Positions 1-12,751 of a DNA stretch of 64,000 nt are shown here, piece by piece (position 1 is the first letter of the stretch; each line of letters begins with the position of its first letter). The notes under the pieces were generated by a model that saw only the letters and a program-made list of their open reading frames with translations, was not told where the DNA came from and did not search any database. This DNA is from Siphonodentalium dalli (taxonomy: Eukaryota > Mollusca > Scaphopoda > Gadilida > Siphonodentaliidae): positions 200,423,828 to 200,487,827 of the forward strand of contig CP136062.1 in NCBI GenBank assembly GCA_032622095.1, given 5' to 3'. Both the position numbers and the translations under genes were made by a program.

Positions 1-110
1 TCCGGACAACAGGTTAACGGACGGACGCCCGCCCGCCCGCCCGCCCGCCCTGACGCCCGGACGGACAGACCAATACTATAATACGGCCTTTTTTTCAAAA
101 GGGCGTATAA
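1..110. repeat. End of a dispersed repeat with CGCC/GGAC simple repeats
   Basis: A short run of CGCC units flanked by GGAC units is followed by a T-rich stretch and GGGCGTAT. It looks like the tail of a dispersed repeat cut by the window edge. The CCGT-rich repeat near 61.1 kb has a similar style, but no homology between the two was established. Confidence 0.4.
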
Positions 111-114
111 AAAT

Positions 115-249
115 AATACCTACAGTTTTTGTTTGAATACATGAAACATCTCATGAGTGTCTGGGAAGAAATAACGAAAGTGAAAATACGATATTTCTTT
201 CCAGAGACTCATGAGATATTTCGGTATTCAAACAAAAACTGTAGGTATT
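115..249. mobile_element. Short hairpin MITE-like inverted repeat
   Basis: Two arms of about 55 bp are inverted copies of each other around a loop of about 20 bp. The outer arms read AATACCTACAGTTTTTGTTT and its complement. It has no coding capacity and no target duplication that I could define. The structure fits a non-autonomous foldback/MITE element. Confidence 0.65.
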
Positions 250-441
250 CTATATTAATATACTGACGTTATATCAACATCCAATCGAATCTCGAATATT
301 CGCAGGGTCCGTGAAACAAACGCTATTTACTGTACCATTCCAGGAATACACGAACACATTTGTTGTTCATTATCGTCCCACGCCTACGAAAAATCTGAAC
401 GCAACTTTTCTACGTAGTATGGCTTGAATAATAACAAGTAG

Positions 442-1895
442 TTTCTGATGCATGTAGATGGAAAAATATTTAAAGTCATTTGCAATATGTACTCGAACAT
501 TAAGTCCAAAGTTCAACTAGGAAATGAGCACTCCAATTACTTTCCATGTTTATCTGGTGTCCGACAAGGTGGAAATCTTTCACCAATACTCTTTGCACTG
601 TAAGTAAAAGACTTGGAATCTTATCTGACAAATACAGGAGTTATTGGTCTGCCAAAATTGTCGAATGATATTGAAAACAATTTGAACATCTATATGAAAC
701 TTTTTGTAATTTTGTATGCCGATGATACAGTACTAATGGCAGAAACACCTGCAAAATTACAAACTGCTTTGGATTCATTCTATAAGTACTGTGAAATGTG
801 GAAATTAACAGTTAATGTCGATAAAACTAAAATAATGTTGATATCAAAGCGTAGCCTTCCAAAAATGGGGAAAAAAATTCTATAATGGGAGGGAAATTGA
901 AGTTGTTAAAAATTTTAATTACCTGGGAATAATACATACTAAATCTGGTTCATATACGGAGGCAAAGAAGGTGCTTGTAGATAAAGCCACTAGAGCAATG
1001 TACGCTATAATCACCAAATCAAGAGCACACTGCCTTTCGGTAAAGGACCAATTTGATTTATTTGATGCACAAGTTGTACCCATACTTGCTTATGGATCTG
1101 AAATTTGGGGTACAGGAAATAATGATATAATTGAGAATATACATAGAAAATTTTGTCAGTTTATTTTACGGCTAAAACCATCCACATATGTTGTATGGAG
1201 AGAGCGGCCGTATGCCAATTGATATATTAATAAACATGCGCGTGGTGAAGTATTGGTTGAAAGTAGTAAATATAAATTGTAATAGATATTGTAAAATATT
1301 ATATATGTTGGCGCTAAAACTCAGTAATGTCTCATCCTCTAATTTCACGTGGATAAACAAAGTTAAGCAAACTTTAACAGAGTGTGGTCAGGTCCACTTA
1401 ATGGATATAGGTAAAATTCCCTGTACTGAGCGATTACTCTCATACATTTAGTGCAACCTTATTTGTAGATTCCGTAATAAATGGAAAAATGATATAGAAG
1501 CCTCGGGCAGTAGGGGAATTATATACAAAATTTTCAAACAAGATATCAATTTTGAAGATTACTTGAGCATTCTTGATGCCAGAAACCGGTTAACATTATG
1601 CAGATTCCGTACATGTAACCACCAGCTACCTATAGAGACGGGCCGATGGAATAATATTGATATCGCTGACAGAATATGCCCAAAGTGTCACAAATACATT
1701 GGTGATGAATTTCATTATTTATTGGAATGTGAGTTCTTTACGGATGTAAGAAAACGCTTTTTACAACCAAAATATAGTAGACGAATAAATGCTACCGCGA
1801 TAAATGAAATTCTCAATATGAAGAATCCCATATTACTACGCAGACTTTGTTCTTTCATTCGGATCATCACGAACGTATTCTCAGATCACAACTAA
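442..1895 (+). pseudogene. Non-LTR retrotransposon reverse transcriptase remnant
   Basis: The frame opening near 442 gives a GVRQGGNLSPILFAL block, then a stop at 601-603, then a YADDT catalytic box near 715-730. After a frame change near 880 come FNYLGI and LAYGSEIW blocks, typical of the thumb region of LINE reverse transcriptases. Another frame change near 1190 leads to a C-terminal Cys-His motif (CPKC...DEFHYLLEC, about 1677-1732). The 5' part (endonuclease, RT fingers) is missing. At least one nonsense codon and two or three frameshifts make this a dead, 5'-truncated copy. It resembles the copy at 10.2-12.0 kb and the tail at 48.8 kb, so these may be one clade. Confidence 0.85.
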
Positions 1896-2667
1896 TGCAT
1901 CGAAATCTCTCGTCTGAATCGGTCTAATTTTGATCTGCTATGATATATGTGTATATTCGAGCAGACGACACGGATTAACATTCATTCATCTATGGTGATG
2001 GTCAGATGCGGGATTTGACAGAAAGTCTCAAACTTTCTGCTGAATTTAGCTAGCTGAGCATCCACATTGATGAATGGATGTGAACCAAGAATTAAAGTAA
2101 ATACCTGTCAACAAGCGCAATGAGGATTCAAGTATATTTACATTTATATCAGTTATAATTGATTATTTAAATAGTCATACGTTATGACATTAATAATTGG
2201 CTTTTATGTAGGTATATTAGTATATATGTATGGTTCCCGGAATCAATTATACGATAGTCACTAGTGAACGATATGGCAATCATCGATGGTATAAATACTA
2301 AAATTGACGACCTACATGTAGTAGCCTATTATTTGTACCTAAATCTAAACACATGTGTGACTGTGAAGACATCAACCTTTTATGTCAGCGTTGCGATTAA
2401 ATAGTTTACTCCAACCAACAAGGTTTCACACGAGATTGCGCCGTCATTACTCTTGGCGAAAATAAGCTATAGTAGCGATGTCAGAATAAAACTCGGAATA
2501 CATTCATCGAATTTCAACATACCATCGACCCGGAACCATATGTACATATATATTGTATAATATTTCTATATATCTATTGTTTATATAATTCTATATCTCA
2601 ATATCCTTATGTTATACATGTATTAACTTGGATGAGAGAATAAAGCATTTGAGGACGGAAAAAAAAT
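1896..2667 (+). other. Probable 3' untranslated tail of the LINE remnant
   Basis: No coding frame is recognisable here. The stretch ends with AATAAA at 2639-2644 followed 14 bases later by a run of eight A (2659-2666), which would fit a reverse-transcribed polyadenylated tail. The link to the upstream RT is inferred from position only. Confidence 0.45.
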
Positions 2668-3379
2668 AGTACATGTATATAGTCAGTATAAATGTATTTA
2701 ACGTATTTACCGACCTCTGTTGATCAAGAGCTAGCCGAATTTTAGGCTTGAATTGAATTTAATTGAATGGTTATTTGCATATTTATACAATACAGTGGTA
2801 CATATTAGTATATGTGCAGGGGTGGCATATGCATGGTCAATACAGGCGTCTTCCTGTCACCCCTGCAATATAACTTTATATGTATGGCGTTCATATGTGA
2901 ATAATGAGTATTTACAACAAGTATGAGCGTTGACAACAATGATGAATTGCTTTGTGCCGTCGCAGGGCTTTCGGTTTTTTGCGTGTATTTCAGCGAACCC
3001 CGATTTATGTACCAACCTGGAAAAGCGACCGAATTTTAGCGATGTTTCTAAAACTAATTCCCGGTCCTGTTGTTTGTATATTCATATATATGTTCTCGTG
3101 TCAAGATGAAACTGCACACATGCAGCATGTGCATTGCAACGAGTCCCCCGCTATACAACAGTATTCGGTAGTGCATCTATTTCATTTGTTAATCGTTGTA
3201 TATCAGCATAATGCATGAACACCTCGCATATTATTATCATTCATCATATCGAATAATTGTATACAGATGCTCACTTGAAAATCAGTCGCCCAGATGCACA
3301 CGCTGTTATAGAAGGATATCGTTACGCCCTGATCTTGGTTTAATTCAAGTTGCATACATTAATCAAATATAACGTTAAA
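2668..3379. other. Unassigned region
   Basis: No convincing gene is visible. A small hairpin (GCAGGGGTG near 2817 against CACCCCTGC near 2859) is the only structure noted. The short open frame at 2952-3218 has no recognisable domain. Confidence 0.3.
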
Positions 3380-4762
3380 GGGGTACTGTACACTAAATCC
3401 TGCCTTTTATGGAACACAAAATTTGATGGTAATTGGTACTAAACATATTTTGTATCAGTTTTGGTTACTCTCCCGTCCCTATTTCGGACTCAAGATACAC
3501 ACACTAAGACTCATTAGAGATTAGAGATGCATATATATGAAATTGGTGAAAATTGGCGAGTATACAACTTCTTATATCAAATTTGAGGTCCCTATGTCTC
3601 TCACCCATAGGGCACCAATTTGGTGTATCTAAACCACACGATAAGATTCCTCGTATCACGGAGAAGAATATGTATCAATCTGGTGGAAATCGGCACTAAA
3701 CATATAGATATAATTGTGTATGTCCCTCTCATCTCTATACACCACTGACTCGAATGGCCCCACTTGTGACATCCTTAAACCACACGATTACACTCCTGAT
3801 ATCATGGAGATTATTGTTTATAAGTTTGGTGATAATCGGCGACTAAACAATTTTTTTTATCAAATTTTGTGCCAATCCCTCCCCTCTCAATCTCTCACCA
3901 AACAGCACCACTATGGCGTCTTTAAATCACGGTTAGATTCCTCGTATATCATGGATAAGAACGTGTATCAATTTGGTGGAAATTGGCGCGGAATTGGCGC
4001 TAACAAAATTGTGCATCAATTTTGGTGCCCCTGTCCCTTTCAATGCAACCCTGACTCGAATGAGGCCACATTTGACAGATAAAAGCCACACCATTAGACT
4101 CCTCATACCATGGGGAAGATTTTGTATAAGTGTAGTGGCAATCGGCAACTTATTATCAAATTTAGTGCCCACCCCTCCCAATCTCTCATCCAAAAACAAC
4201 AATTTGGCGTTGCTAAATCGCACAATTAGATTCCTTGTATCATGAAGAAGAATATATATCAATTTGGTGGAAATCGGCGCTAAAATTAGTTTTATCAATT
4301 TTGGTGCCCCTCTCACCTTCCGTTCATCCCTGCCTCAAACGACGCCACTTTTGACATATTTAAACCACACCGTTGGATTCTTCATATCATTGGGATTATT
4401 ATATGTATAAGCTTCGTGGCAATCGGCGACAGAAAAAAAATCTGCCCCCCCCCCCTTCCGGGCACCCCTGACGCGAACGACGCGACTTTTGCCATATTTA
4501 AACCACGCCATTATATTCCTCATATTATGAGGATGATTATATATAAGTTTGGTGGCAATCGGCGAATTTGTTTTTTTTTCCCTCCCCCTTTTCTGCCCCT
4601 AACAGTAACGGCGTCACTTTAGAAAATTCTAACCCCGACCATTATCTTTCTCGTAAAAAACTACTCCTAGTAGACCCCTTTGGCATCATCTAGATGGTCC
4701 CTGTGAATTTCTATAGAACACAGACAGACAGACAGACAGACATTCGCAAATATAGATATAGA
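3380..4762 (-). repeat. Array of degenerate ~145-bp monomers with Helitron-like 5' end
   Basis: About nine monomers carry a recurring box of the type GGTGGAAATCGGCGCTAAA (near 3543, 3682, 3829, 3973, 4134, 4267, 4416 and 4552), spaced 116-161 bp apart. Read on the minus strand the element begins at 4762 with TCTATATCTATATTTGCG after an A, followed by a GTCT microsatellite and then the monomers. The same organisation in opposite orientation occupies 44.7-46.6 kb. The 5'-TC start after A suggests a non-autonomous Helitron, but no 3' hairpin or CTRR end was found. Confidence 0.6.
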
Positions 4763-6308
4763 TGAATGGATTTTAATTGAAATTAATTGAACATCCATCT
4801 CAGCATTCGAACGATTTCCAAAAGGTGAATGAATGATAACGTGATGCCTTGATCACACGCATGTGAATGCTGTCGTTCGTCTGTATGCATCTTATAGGAT
4901 ATTCGTTTAGTATTAACATACTTGGGGTTTGTATATAGACCCCACATGCAGGACGAAACGCTACGCAATATCAACGATTTGTTATAATCGTGTTATTTTT
5001 ACACGCTTTATGACTCGTTCCCACTCGAGTAGACCGTTACACGACAATGAAACCGAATCATCTTATCGAATATACAGATATCATATAGCTACAAATTATA
5101 CCATGTCCGGCTTTTTCAAGAGTCATCAAATAATATTGTGACTATTCTATTTTAACAAAAAACGTCCATACATATATGATCACAATGTATTATGTGTGGC
5201 ACACTTCTGTGCCTTCTCATCTGGATGTCGATCTTTATTGTGTCTATGTAACACATGTGGTCAGCATGTGCTTACAGAGCTCCAACACCACGTATAAGCA
5301 AAATCAGACTCAAAATTTATTCTCCAATAGCCGGACGTGTTCGGTATGACGCAGTATAAATATTAATACACAATACATACCTGTACATACATATATAATC
5401 GTGGCACATGCAAACAATATATATCAGAAATCGTGAACACGTGCACATGGGGTGGTGTGTGTTGTGGGTTGGGTTTGTTATGGTGGGGTATAGTGTGTGT
5501 GCATTTGGCTTTCCCCTCGTGTATTTCGCACCCCCCCCCCCCCACGGCTACGTGTACCTATTGGGATGGGATGGTCTTATTTAGTATTCTATGTTTTTAT
5601 TTTCATCTTGAGTTTGTATTTATCTAAGATTCATTTTCAGAAGTTAGAACTTAAATGGTTTTGTGTAGTTTATAGCTCAGGCTTTGCTGTGTTTTAGTAA
5701 TCTGGCTACTGATTCTCTTTAGTTCAATTTGATTTATTTATCAACATTTTAATTTTTATCGTCTCTGCTTTCTTATTATTTAAAGTTATAGCTAGTAATC
5801 ATATAGATATAAACATTTATCTGTCATTATTCCTAATTAAAGGAACATTTTATGTTCTCCCATTTAATGGAGAACCATGTGTAATCCATTTATGAGTGGA
5901 CTTGCAATTGAGTGAGGAGCTCACATGGAAATCCTATTTAAAGGAAGCTCGGATTTGGATATGCATGGAATACATTTTATAAAATTGCTCTAAGTCGTAC
6001 GCATCTAGGCGCTTGTAGAAATTTCGATCAGAATTATTTTTACTTTACCCCGGGAAGGAATATTTTCAGCAAGATAGTATGGTCTAAGTATCTAGTTATT
6101 TATTATCTTTACATTATGGCTTTTCCAAGGGACGTAATTTTATATAGATTTATATATTGAGGATTGACATGCACGACTCACAAAAACAAAAGTTCGATAT
6201 AGTCAACGTTGTACGTACACCAAGGGGCCCAATGGCGCCGGTGGAATTTGTTTTCCATTTGTCCTCCCTGATTAATCCCAGCTCTCTTGACCCCTTCATG
6301 ACAGAAGT
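4763..6308. other. Unassigned intergenic region
   Basis: No gene or repeat family is recognised. A C13 homopolymer lies at 5531-5543. The short open frames here look random. Confidence 0.3.
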
Positions 6309-6830
6309 TCTCAAAGAAAAGCAAACAAAATGTTAAGCCTACCATGTCACAAATTAATAGGCGATGTCGCCACGCGGTGGAACAGTTATGATATTCTCAG
6401 TCGATATATTGAACAGCCTGTTACGCATGCTACTATCCCGTGCCTGACGTGGGGAAAGACCTGGATGAATAAGTGACCCTTGGCGACAGCGATGTTTTAA
6501 ATGCAGCCAGCAGCACGAAGAATCGCTCAAATCATTGATAGTCATCACCATGCACTCCCATGTGTGACTCGCATAACCAGACAATTTCTTATTCTTCCCT
6601 TGAGACACAAAATAGTAAAATCAATGGCCAGCAACGCAGATGATTCGTCTTTAATCAAACAGATGGAAAGGGCTGTCAAAAATTATTTGCTAACGAGATA
6701 TTGTGAGAGGTTGGTTGAATTTCTCACTGTGAATTCGGAGTTGGATCCAAGATTCAAGGCCATATCTTTGATTCAGACAGTGAGAAAGGTCAGGCTTTTT
6801 CTAAACTTACTTCCGAGGCTATTATAGGTG
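6309..6830 (+). pseudogene. hAT-family transposase fragment
   Basis: One frame (6309-6475) gives KLIGDVATRWNSYDILSRYIEQ-like text, matching the DVxTRWNS block of hAT transposases. It stops at 6473-6475. A second frame (6501-6827) ends with RYCERLVEFL and the hallmark SELDPRFK block. Between the two, stops and frame changes destroy the reading frame. Family knowledge: these blocks lie in the RNase H-like catalytic core of ZBED/hAT transposases. The N-terminal BED zinc finger and the C-terminal dimerisation domain were not found, so this is an internal, dead fragment. Confidence 0.7.
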
Positions 6831-8367
6831 TGATTCAGCACAAGTAAGCAGACTCAAGATTCAAATCCCGGCGATGGTAACGACTAACCTAGAAAAAAGT
6901 TTAAAAGCGCACTCGATGATATATTCGATGATGTTTTCCAGACAGTCAGTATCAGAATCGCATATAAACAGAGCAGACACTAACGATCGAGAGGTGACTC
7001 AATGCAGAGTTTAAATGCCAATTCCTCTGACTGAATCTCCGATGACGTCCCCCCCCCCCCCCACTCCCCGCTCGCATCTGTTCCCCAACAGGTTTTCAAA
7101 GCAGACCAGCGTGTGCTACGGTACTGTGAGAGGTCCGTAAATGGATAGCAGAAACATTATCTTCTGTCCCAACATGTCGGGCCGCGTTGGTGGCATAAGG
7201 CGAAGGCATTGTGCTAAAAACATTTCGACATCAGATACGGGATGATCATAATTATTTTGCACGGTTGATATGCTCCGATTCTCCAGGGTTATATGAGAAG
7301 AGCCTATTCGGACAACTAAGAGGCTCCTTCGGCATGCAAGAAGTGGGATCATCGGGCCCTACCGATACCCTGCATTCTTGGAAACATATCACTATAGCAT
7401 GCAGTATAGAGAAGTTTGTTGAGGATTTGGGAAACGCCCCTCCGAAAAGTGGGTACGCGGTATCGCCATATATAACTTCTTTCGCGTGTTTCATGTATTG
7501 GTGAGTCTTGGCGGCCATCTTAACTGCGCCTATTTGGTTGATGGACATCATGAATTTCCAAAAAACATTACTCTGGGAAACTAATTATCAGTATGATGAG
7601 GCCCGAATTCGCACGCAATGCATTGTCGGCCGCATTCATGATTCGGACGTTTATCAAGTTGAGCGGGATATTAATATACATCTTTCTACTCCAACAGCAC
7701 CGGTTGCCACTCAAGAATCAGCACCGGTGGCCATGCCAAACCCCGCTCCCACCGCCGCCTCACGGGGTATGACACATCGTAGTGTCTGTTAGGATGGAAC
7801 GGTTCGTAGATACCAAACGATTCAGTGCGAGGAGGTCGTCCGGTTCAGCCCTCCAATGTTTTATAAACCAGTACCGCCACTGCCTGGACTGGTTAAGCCC
7901 ACTTACAAAACGATATTGACTGCAATGCATAATGTTAATGCATAACAGCCTGCTGATAAGCCACATACAAATGCTGGTGCAAAACAAATAAATGAATTTG
8001 CGGCAGAGGCCATATCATCTTCAAATATAAATACAACCGTTGTGGGAGGCGTTTAAGTCTTCTGTGACCCACAAACGTCAACGCCTTGTCGTGTGATCCG
8101 TATATAATGTAAGGTAGCTGTGGGCTTGTAAACACCTTAAAACGTTTCGGGAATTTCTGTTTCCACCCGTCAGGGATAAATTCATCACCCTTATCAACCA
8201 TACCGGCGTCGTCCCAGTCGGTGAAATCTTGGTTAATCGTCGCCAATTGCTTCATTAAGTGGGGATCATATCCTTGCTAAATCGTGTATTTATAACTACT
8301 AATCTATTGGTTACAGGTCGTTAATACTTTATAATGAATGACTTGACAGTAGATTGGAGTCATAACC
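6831..8367. other. Unassigned region with short open frames
   Basis: A C14 run lies at 7049-7062. Plus-strand frames at 7211-7504 and 7508-7792 and a minus-strand frame at 7935-8255 are longer than their surroundings but have no recognisable domain. The minus-strand frame contains a DEFIPDGWKQKFPKRF stretch that looks protein-like. Whether any belongs to the hAT remnant upstream is unknown. Confidence 0.3.
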
Positions 8368-8468
8368 GGTCATTGTTTTTTTTTGGCCGGCCGAGTAAAT
8401 AAACAAAGTTCGTGTGAATCGATTCACAGACTTTGTTTAATTACTCTGCCGGTCAAAATCCAATGACC
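8368..8468. mobile_element. 100-bp hairpin MITE
   Basis: GGTCATTG...GGCCGGC...AGTAAATAAACAAAGT is mirrored by ACTTTGTTTAATTACT...GCCGGTC...CAATGACC around a short loop. The outer termini GGTCATTG/CAATGACC are perfect inverted repeats. There is no coding potential. Confidence 0.7.
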
Positions 8469-8750
8469 GCATTCGATCTTCAAGCATATCTTAATTAAAT
8501 TTCAAATGATTCGTGCATCGCCTAATATTTTTTGCTTTTAACTTACAATTCTTCGTTCCATTGTGTAGATGTTTAAAAACAATTGGCAACTTGGTGGTCC
8601 AAATGATGCTCACCTTTGTCACATCGCGATCCGGTTCCATGGACCAAAATAGTCGATAAATATATACTCTTATTCGGACTTGTTATGCCACGTAAAGAAT
8701 ATAAGTCAAGTGATCGAATTCAGAAAGTTCGGATACCGACATTGAACAAT

Positions 8751-8804
8751 AAAGGGCGTTCCTTTTTAGTCAAGTCTTCATATGGTAGAAATAAGGAGCG
8801 TCTG
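8751..8804 (+). repeat. Paired AATAAAGNGCGTT motif
   Basis: AATAAAGGGCGTT and AATAAGGAGCGTC lie about 40 bp apart, the second preceded by ATGGTAGA. The same paired motif recurs near 12.43 kb (minus), 43.2 kb and 48.3 kb. The downstream ~200 bp also shows similarity to the copy read on the minus strand from 12.48 kb. Confidence 0.5.
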
Positions 8805-8987
8805 TCTCACTTATGTCAGAAATGTTTTAAACAGCTGGCAAATGGTTGTAACTTTGGAAAGTGTATTTTCAGAGCATACGAAGCTTGTATATCAATATTT
8901 CGTATATTTATAGCCACCAATATCATACCTCTTCCAAATTACGTAGACAAATTGCATGTGGAGGTTCGAATGAGTGATATATCTTTA

Positions 8988-9671
8988 GTGTCGGCGCACA
9001 CGATCCCGACTGTGCCCGGTTAAATCCGGCTGTCGGATCAATCGGGTCCGATAAAATCGGGGGGGGGGGGGTCAACGCTCACGAGTCGGATTTTCACTCC
9101 GGTCATATGCATGCTATATGGTCAATGTACATAGTTTATAGCCAACTGGTGTGGTCAGCGTATCTAGCCAGTTACTATAGCTAGTCATTGTGGTTAATAT
9201 TAATATGTATTTATAAAGATTAATATTTATTAATAATAAACTAAATAAATATATTAATAATATATTGAGGTCACGAGCAATAGCCGTAAATTGGCGTAAT
9301 AGATCTTTCCACAGCTGCCGCCCTCTTGTTGCGATTATTATACAGGCAGTCATTTTCTGCCCACAGGTCTACCAGCCGTTGTTCCTCGTCGATCGATCAG
9401 AATTATTGATTTAATTTCGAATAGCGGTCGCCGCTAACTATTCCGACATTTTGAATGAGGTTTTGGTCATGTGACGGTCACGTGACAAGCAAAACACGCG
9501 CGTTGCCATCGTCACGAGCCGGATTTTCCTGATGAAATCAAACTCAGTTTGATCGGTCCGATTAAATCGGTTCGACAAAAACCGCTCCAAAGTTATGCGC
9601 ACACGTAACGATTGTCCCCGATTTATCCGGCAGCCTATATCGGGGACAATCGGGATCGTGTGCGCCGACAC
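8988..9671. mobile_element. Harbinger-like MITE with TTA duplication
   Basis: Termini GTGTCGGCGCACACGATCCC and its exact complement face inward. The element is flanked on both sides by TTA (8985-8987 and 9672-9674). A 3-bp TTA duplication with such termini fits PIF/Harbinger-type transposons. No transposase frame is inside; the middle is very AT-rich and a G13 run lies at 9059-9071. Confidence 0.75.
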
Positions 9672-9674
9672 TTA

Positions 9675-10180
9675 GTGGTATACTCATTTGTGTTTTGATA
9701 AATTGCGTATACATTGTATACCAGCATGCATTCGTGTCCTAGAAGCGAAAAACAATTCGTGGCTTCATCACTTGATCGGAGGCAACCATGACTACTATTT
9801 TGAGATATATATATATCTATATATTTTACACATTTTACCCAGTACTCAATTAATATATTTCTAACTGTTCTATAGCAGTGACTTTTGAAAGGTTTTGTGT
9901 TGTAGATATCAAAATAAACGATAATTCACATTCGTGAGACTCCTCTGAGTAGGCCTACATATATCTTTGCTTCTAGAAATGTTCACAGAATCAATACATC
10001 CCTATTACATTCCATTCAACTGTTTAATTACACATATATTACACAATACAAGATAAAAGTGCAGAAAAATCAACGTTATTTTCCCGTTCCTGGACGCCCA
10101 ATTAAAAGTCCACATTTAACCGCTATATATATATGAGACCATGCTTTCGTTCGCTCTCTCGTGAGATCTAACCTAAGATC
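9675..10180. other. Unassigned region
   Basis: I see no gene, array or inverted repeat here beyond short AT-rich tracts. Confidence 0.3.
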
Positions 10181-12020
10181 ATTTGCGATCTCAATAATGA
10201 TGAAATTTCGACCCTGGAAGTAATAGACGTTCTTATGAGTTTGAAAAATAATAAATCTCCAGGCAGTGACGGGCTGCGCAATGAACCAATGAAAACCCTG
10301 GGACCGATTATGGCACAAGGTTTAAAAAAGTTGTTTAATTTGGTTCTAAACTCTTTATAATTTTTATTATCCTACTTGTTGGAGCGAGTCCATACTGACG
10401 CCTATCTATAAAAAGGTGATCGTCATGATCCAAACAATTATAGAGCTATAGCTTTGAACAGTTTTGATAGTAAAATATTTAACAAAATAATCAATACACG
10501 AATTTCCAAGTTATTGCATGATGATATTATAAGTGATAATCAATACGGATTTAGAAAAAACGAAGCACGGTTGATAGTGCGTTCATTTTGAAATGACAAT
10601 ATTATGAAAACTCTTGAATCTATGTGTGCTTCAAGTGCTTACTCGGTACGAACTAGCCAAGATTATGGGCCTAATGTAATTTCAAATATTGGCGTTAGAC
10701 AATGATGTATTATTTCTCCCACAATTTTCAACATATTTATTGACGACATTAGCGCCGAATTTGGTGATTCGTGCAAACCGGATAAAGTTGGCGAAAACTC
10801 TCTAAGTCATATGCTATTTGCAGATGATCTGGTTATGCTATCTGAAACTGCTGAAGGCATGCAAAGATGTTCGAATAAATTGGAGAATTACAGCATAAGA
10901 AACAGAGTAGAAGTAAATCTTCAGAAAACTAATGCCTGATATTCAGGAAACGAGCAACAACAAAAATAACTGCCTTTAAAATAAGCAACACTCAGTTGGA
11001 AACAGTTAAGGATCTTGGTATTAAATTTTGTGCAAATGGAAAATTTTGCAAAGCACAGGTGGGTGTTAACAGCAAAGGGATAAAAGCAATTATAGTTTAA
11101 TGTCAACCTTGCGCAAACATGAAATTTTCTCAGTAATCATTTGGTGCAAACTATTTGACAAGCTGATCAAGCCTATCGTTCTATATGGCTGCAAAATATG
11201 GGCATCGCATATTAATACTAACAAGCTCGAATCTATTCCATGTGAAATTACATATGTTAAATTTTGTAAATCAGTGTTGGGTTTAAATAGAATGGCGTCT
11301 AATCACGCGACAAGAGCAGAATTGGGTACAGTTCCGATAGCACATGGTGCGATAATGAATGCTGTAAGATACATGCTTAAACTATCAGAAAGAAAATCGA
11401 ATATGTTACTTCAGAATTCTTCCCAAATATGCGAGGAATATATAATTCCACCGTTTTTGACAGAAGCACTTCACAGTCTTGCCCAAAATAAGTGATTTAG
11501 AGAATAACCTATCGCCGGAATATCTCAATAAAGTCCGGGAAGAATTAAAATGCATTCATATTCTAACGTTCAAAAACGAAATATTCGATGACAACAAGAA
11601 AACAGGTATGAATAAATTAAGAACTTATCGTCAAAGAACAATAGGAAATTGAACCATACTTACTCCAAATTACAAATTTTTATACGAGATCGTATTTCAG
11701 TAAGCTTAGAGTATAAGCAATCATAAGTTGCAGGTAGAGGTTGGGCGACACGCTCAGCCAAAATACCTTACGAGAAACGCATTTGTAAAAAAAATGTGAA
11801 GCAAATGAAATTGAAACGGATGAACACTTTATATAATAAGATGTGAGAAAACATAATTATTTGCGGAAAATATTTTTCACTGAAATAAGATTTCACCAAC
11901 CAATTTTCGTAAACTTTTTATGAAAAAGAAAAGTTCATATTCCTCATGAAGGCTGAAAACCCGAGCATTTACAATCTGATCTGTAAATGGTTCGGCAGTT
12001 TTCCGCAAATAATTGAGAAT
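10181..12020 (+). pseudogene. Non-LTR retrotransposon RT remnant (second copy)
   Basis: Conceptual translation across several frames gives, in order, KNNKSPGSDGL, NNYRAIAL, DNQYGFRK, IGVRQ followed by a stop, SPTIFNIFIDDI, MLFADDLVMLS (catalytic box near 10810-10840), LYGCKIWAS, a Cys-His tail (NEIETDEHF, near 11800) and KFIFLMKAENPSIYNLI near 11940. These are RT fingers, palm, thumb and the C-terminal Cys-His region of a LINE. Stops near 10360, 10561 and 10702 and several frameshifts show that it is dead. The longest intact piece is 11100-11495. The endonuclease domain is absent. Confidence 0.85.
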
Positions 12021-12751
12021 ATATGGTGTTGAGTTACCAATACATGTTATATATATATATATATATTATATGAAGTTGTCTTAGCTTGTGTTTAAATTAT
12101 CTGTAGTATGACAACTGGCCTGCGTGCGTGTATTTTGTCAATTAAATGTTTATGTTTGTGGGGTTATGGATGTGGTATTCCAGATACTTTTCGACACAAA
12201 ATGAGACCAAAACCAGTTTGATAACATTTGTTCAACCCCCGCCCCACTATTTTTCGATTACAGTTTGAACCTCCATATTATGTCTAGACTTGAGTTATTT
12301 GAAAGGATATTTAGGTATATATATATATGTACCGACAAATCACAAATTACCGATCTACATGTCTGATAAAACTTTTGATAAAATTTCACAGAAATTTTTA
12401 ATCTGTTACATAAGTTAGGTAAACGCTCTTTATTATTACCATAGCGGGAATAGACTATCAACAAACGCTCTTTATTGTCATAGGCTCAAGATCGTGCGTG
12501 ATTTGTCCAAATTATATTAATCTAATGCGTCTTTTTGGGACATGAGAACTACTGGTACCACACATTAAACTTATCTTTTCCACACATTTGATAATATGAA
12601 TCGTACGTGAACACGTAGTGGAGCAACCACACATGCTGTGCCTCAAATTTGCCTTTTATCGGCGACATAGCCCTAAGAATAATTTATGTAACATCACGCA
12701 GTGATCACGACGGTACGGTGGCTGATTTAGGACATCCGAAATATTTTTTTT
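12021..12751. other. Unassigned region with a minus-strand paired motif
   Basis: No gene is visible. Two copies of AATAAAGAGCGTTT on the minus strand, 42 bp apart, lie at about 12430-12475. Confidence 0.35.

Noticed and set aside
2952..3218. 88-codon plus-strand frame
   Set aside because: No domain, no neighbours and low-complexity codon use; likely random.
11854..12018. Small MITE from ATAATTATTTGCGGAAAA and its complement
   Set aside because: The same stretch is readable as LINE C-terminal coding sequence (KFIFLMKAENP), and no target duplication is seen; the inverted match is probably chance.
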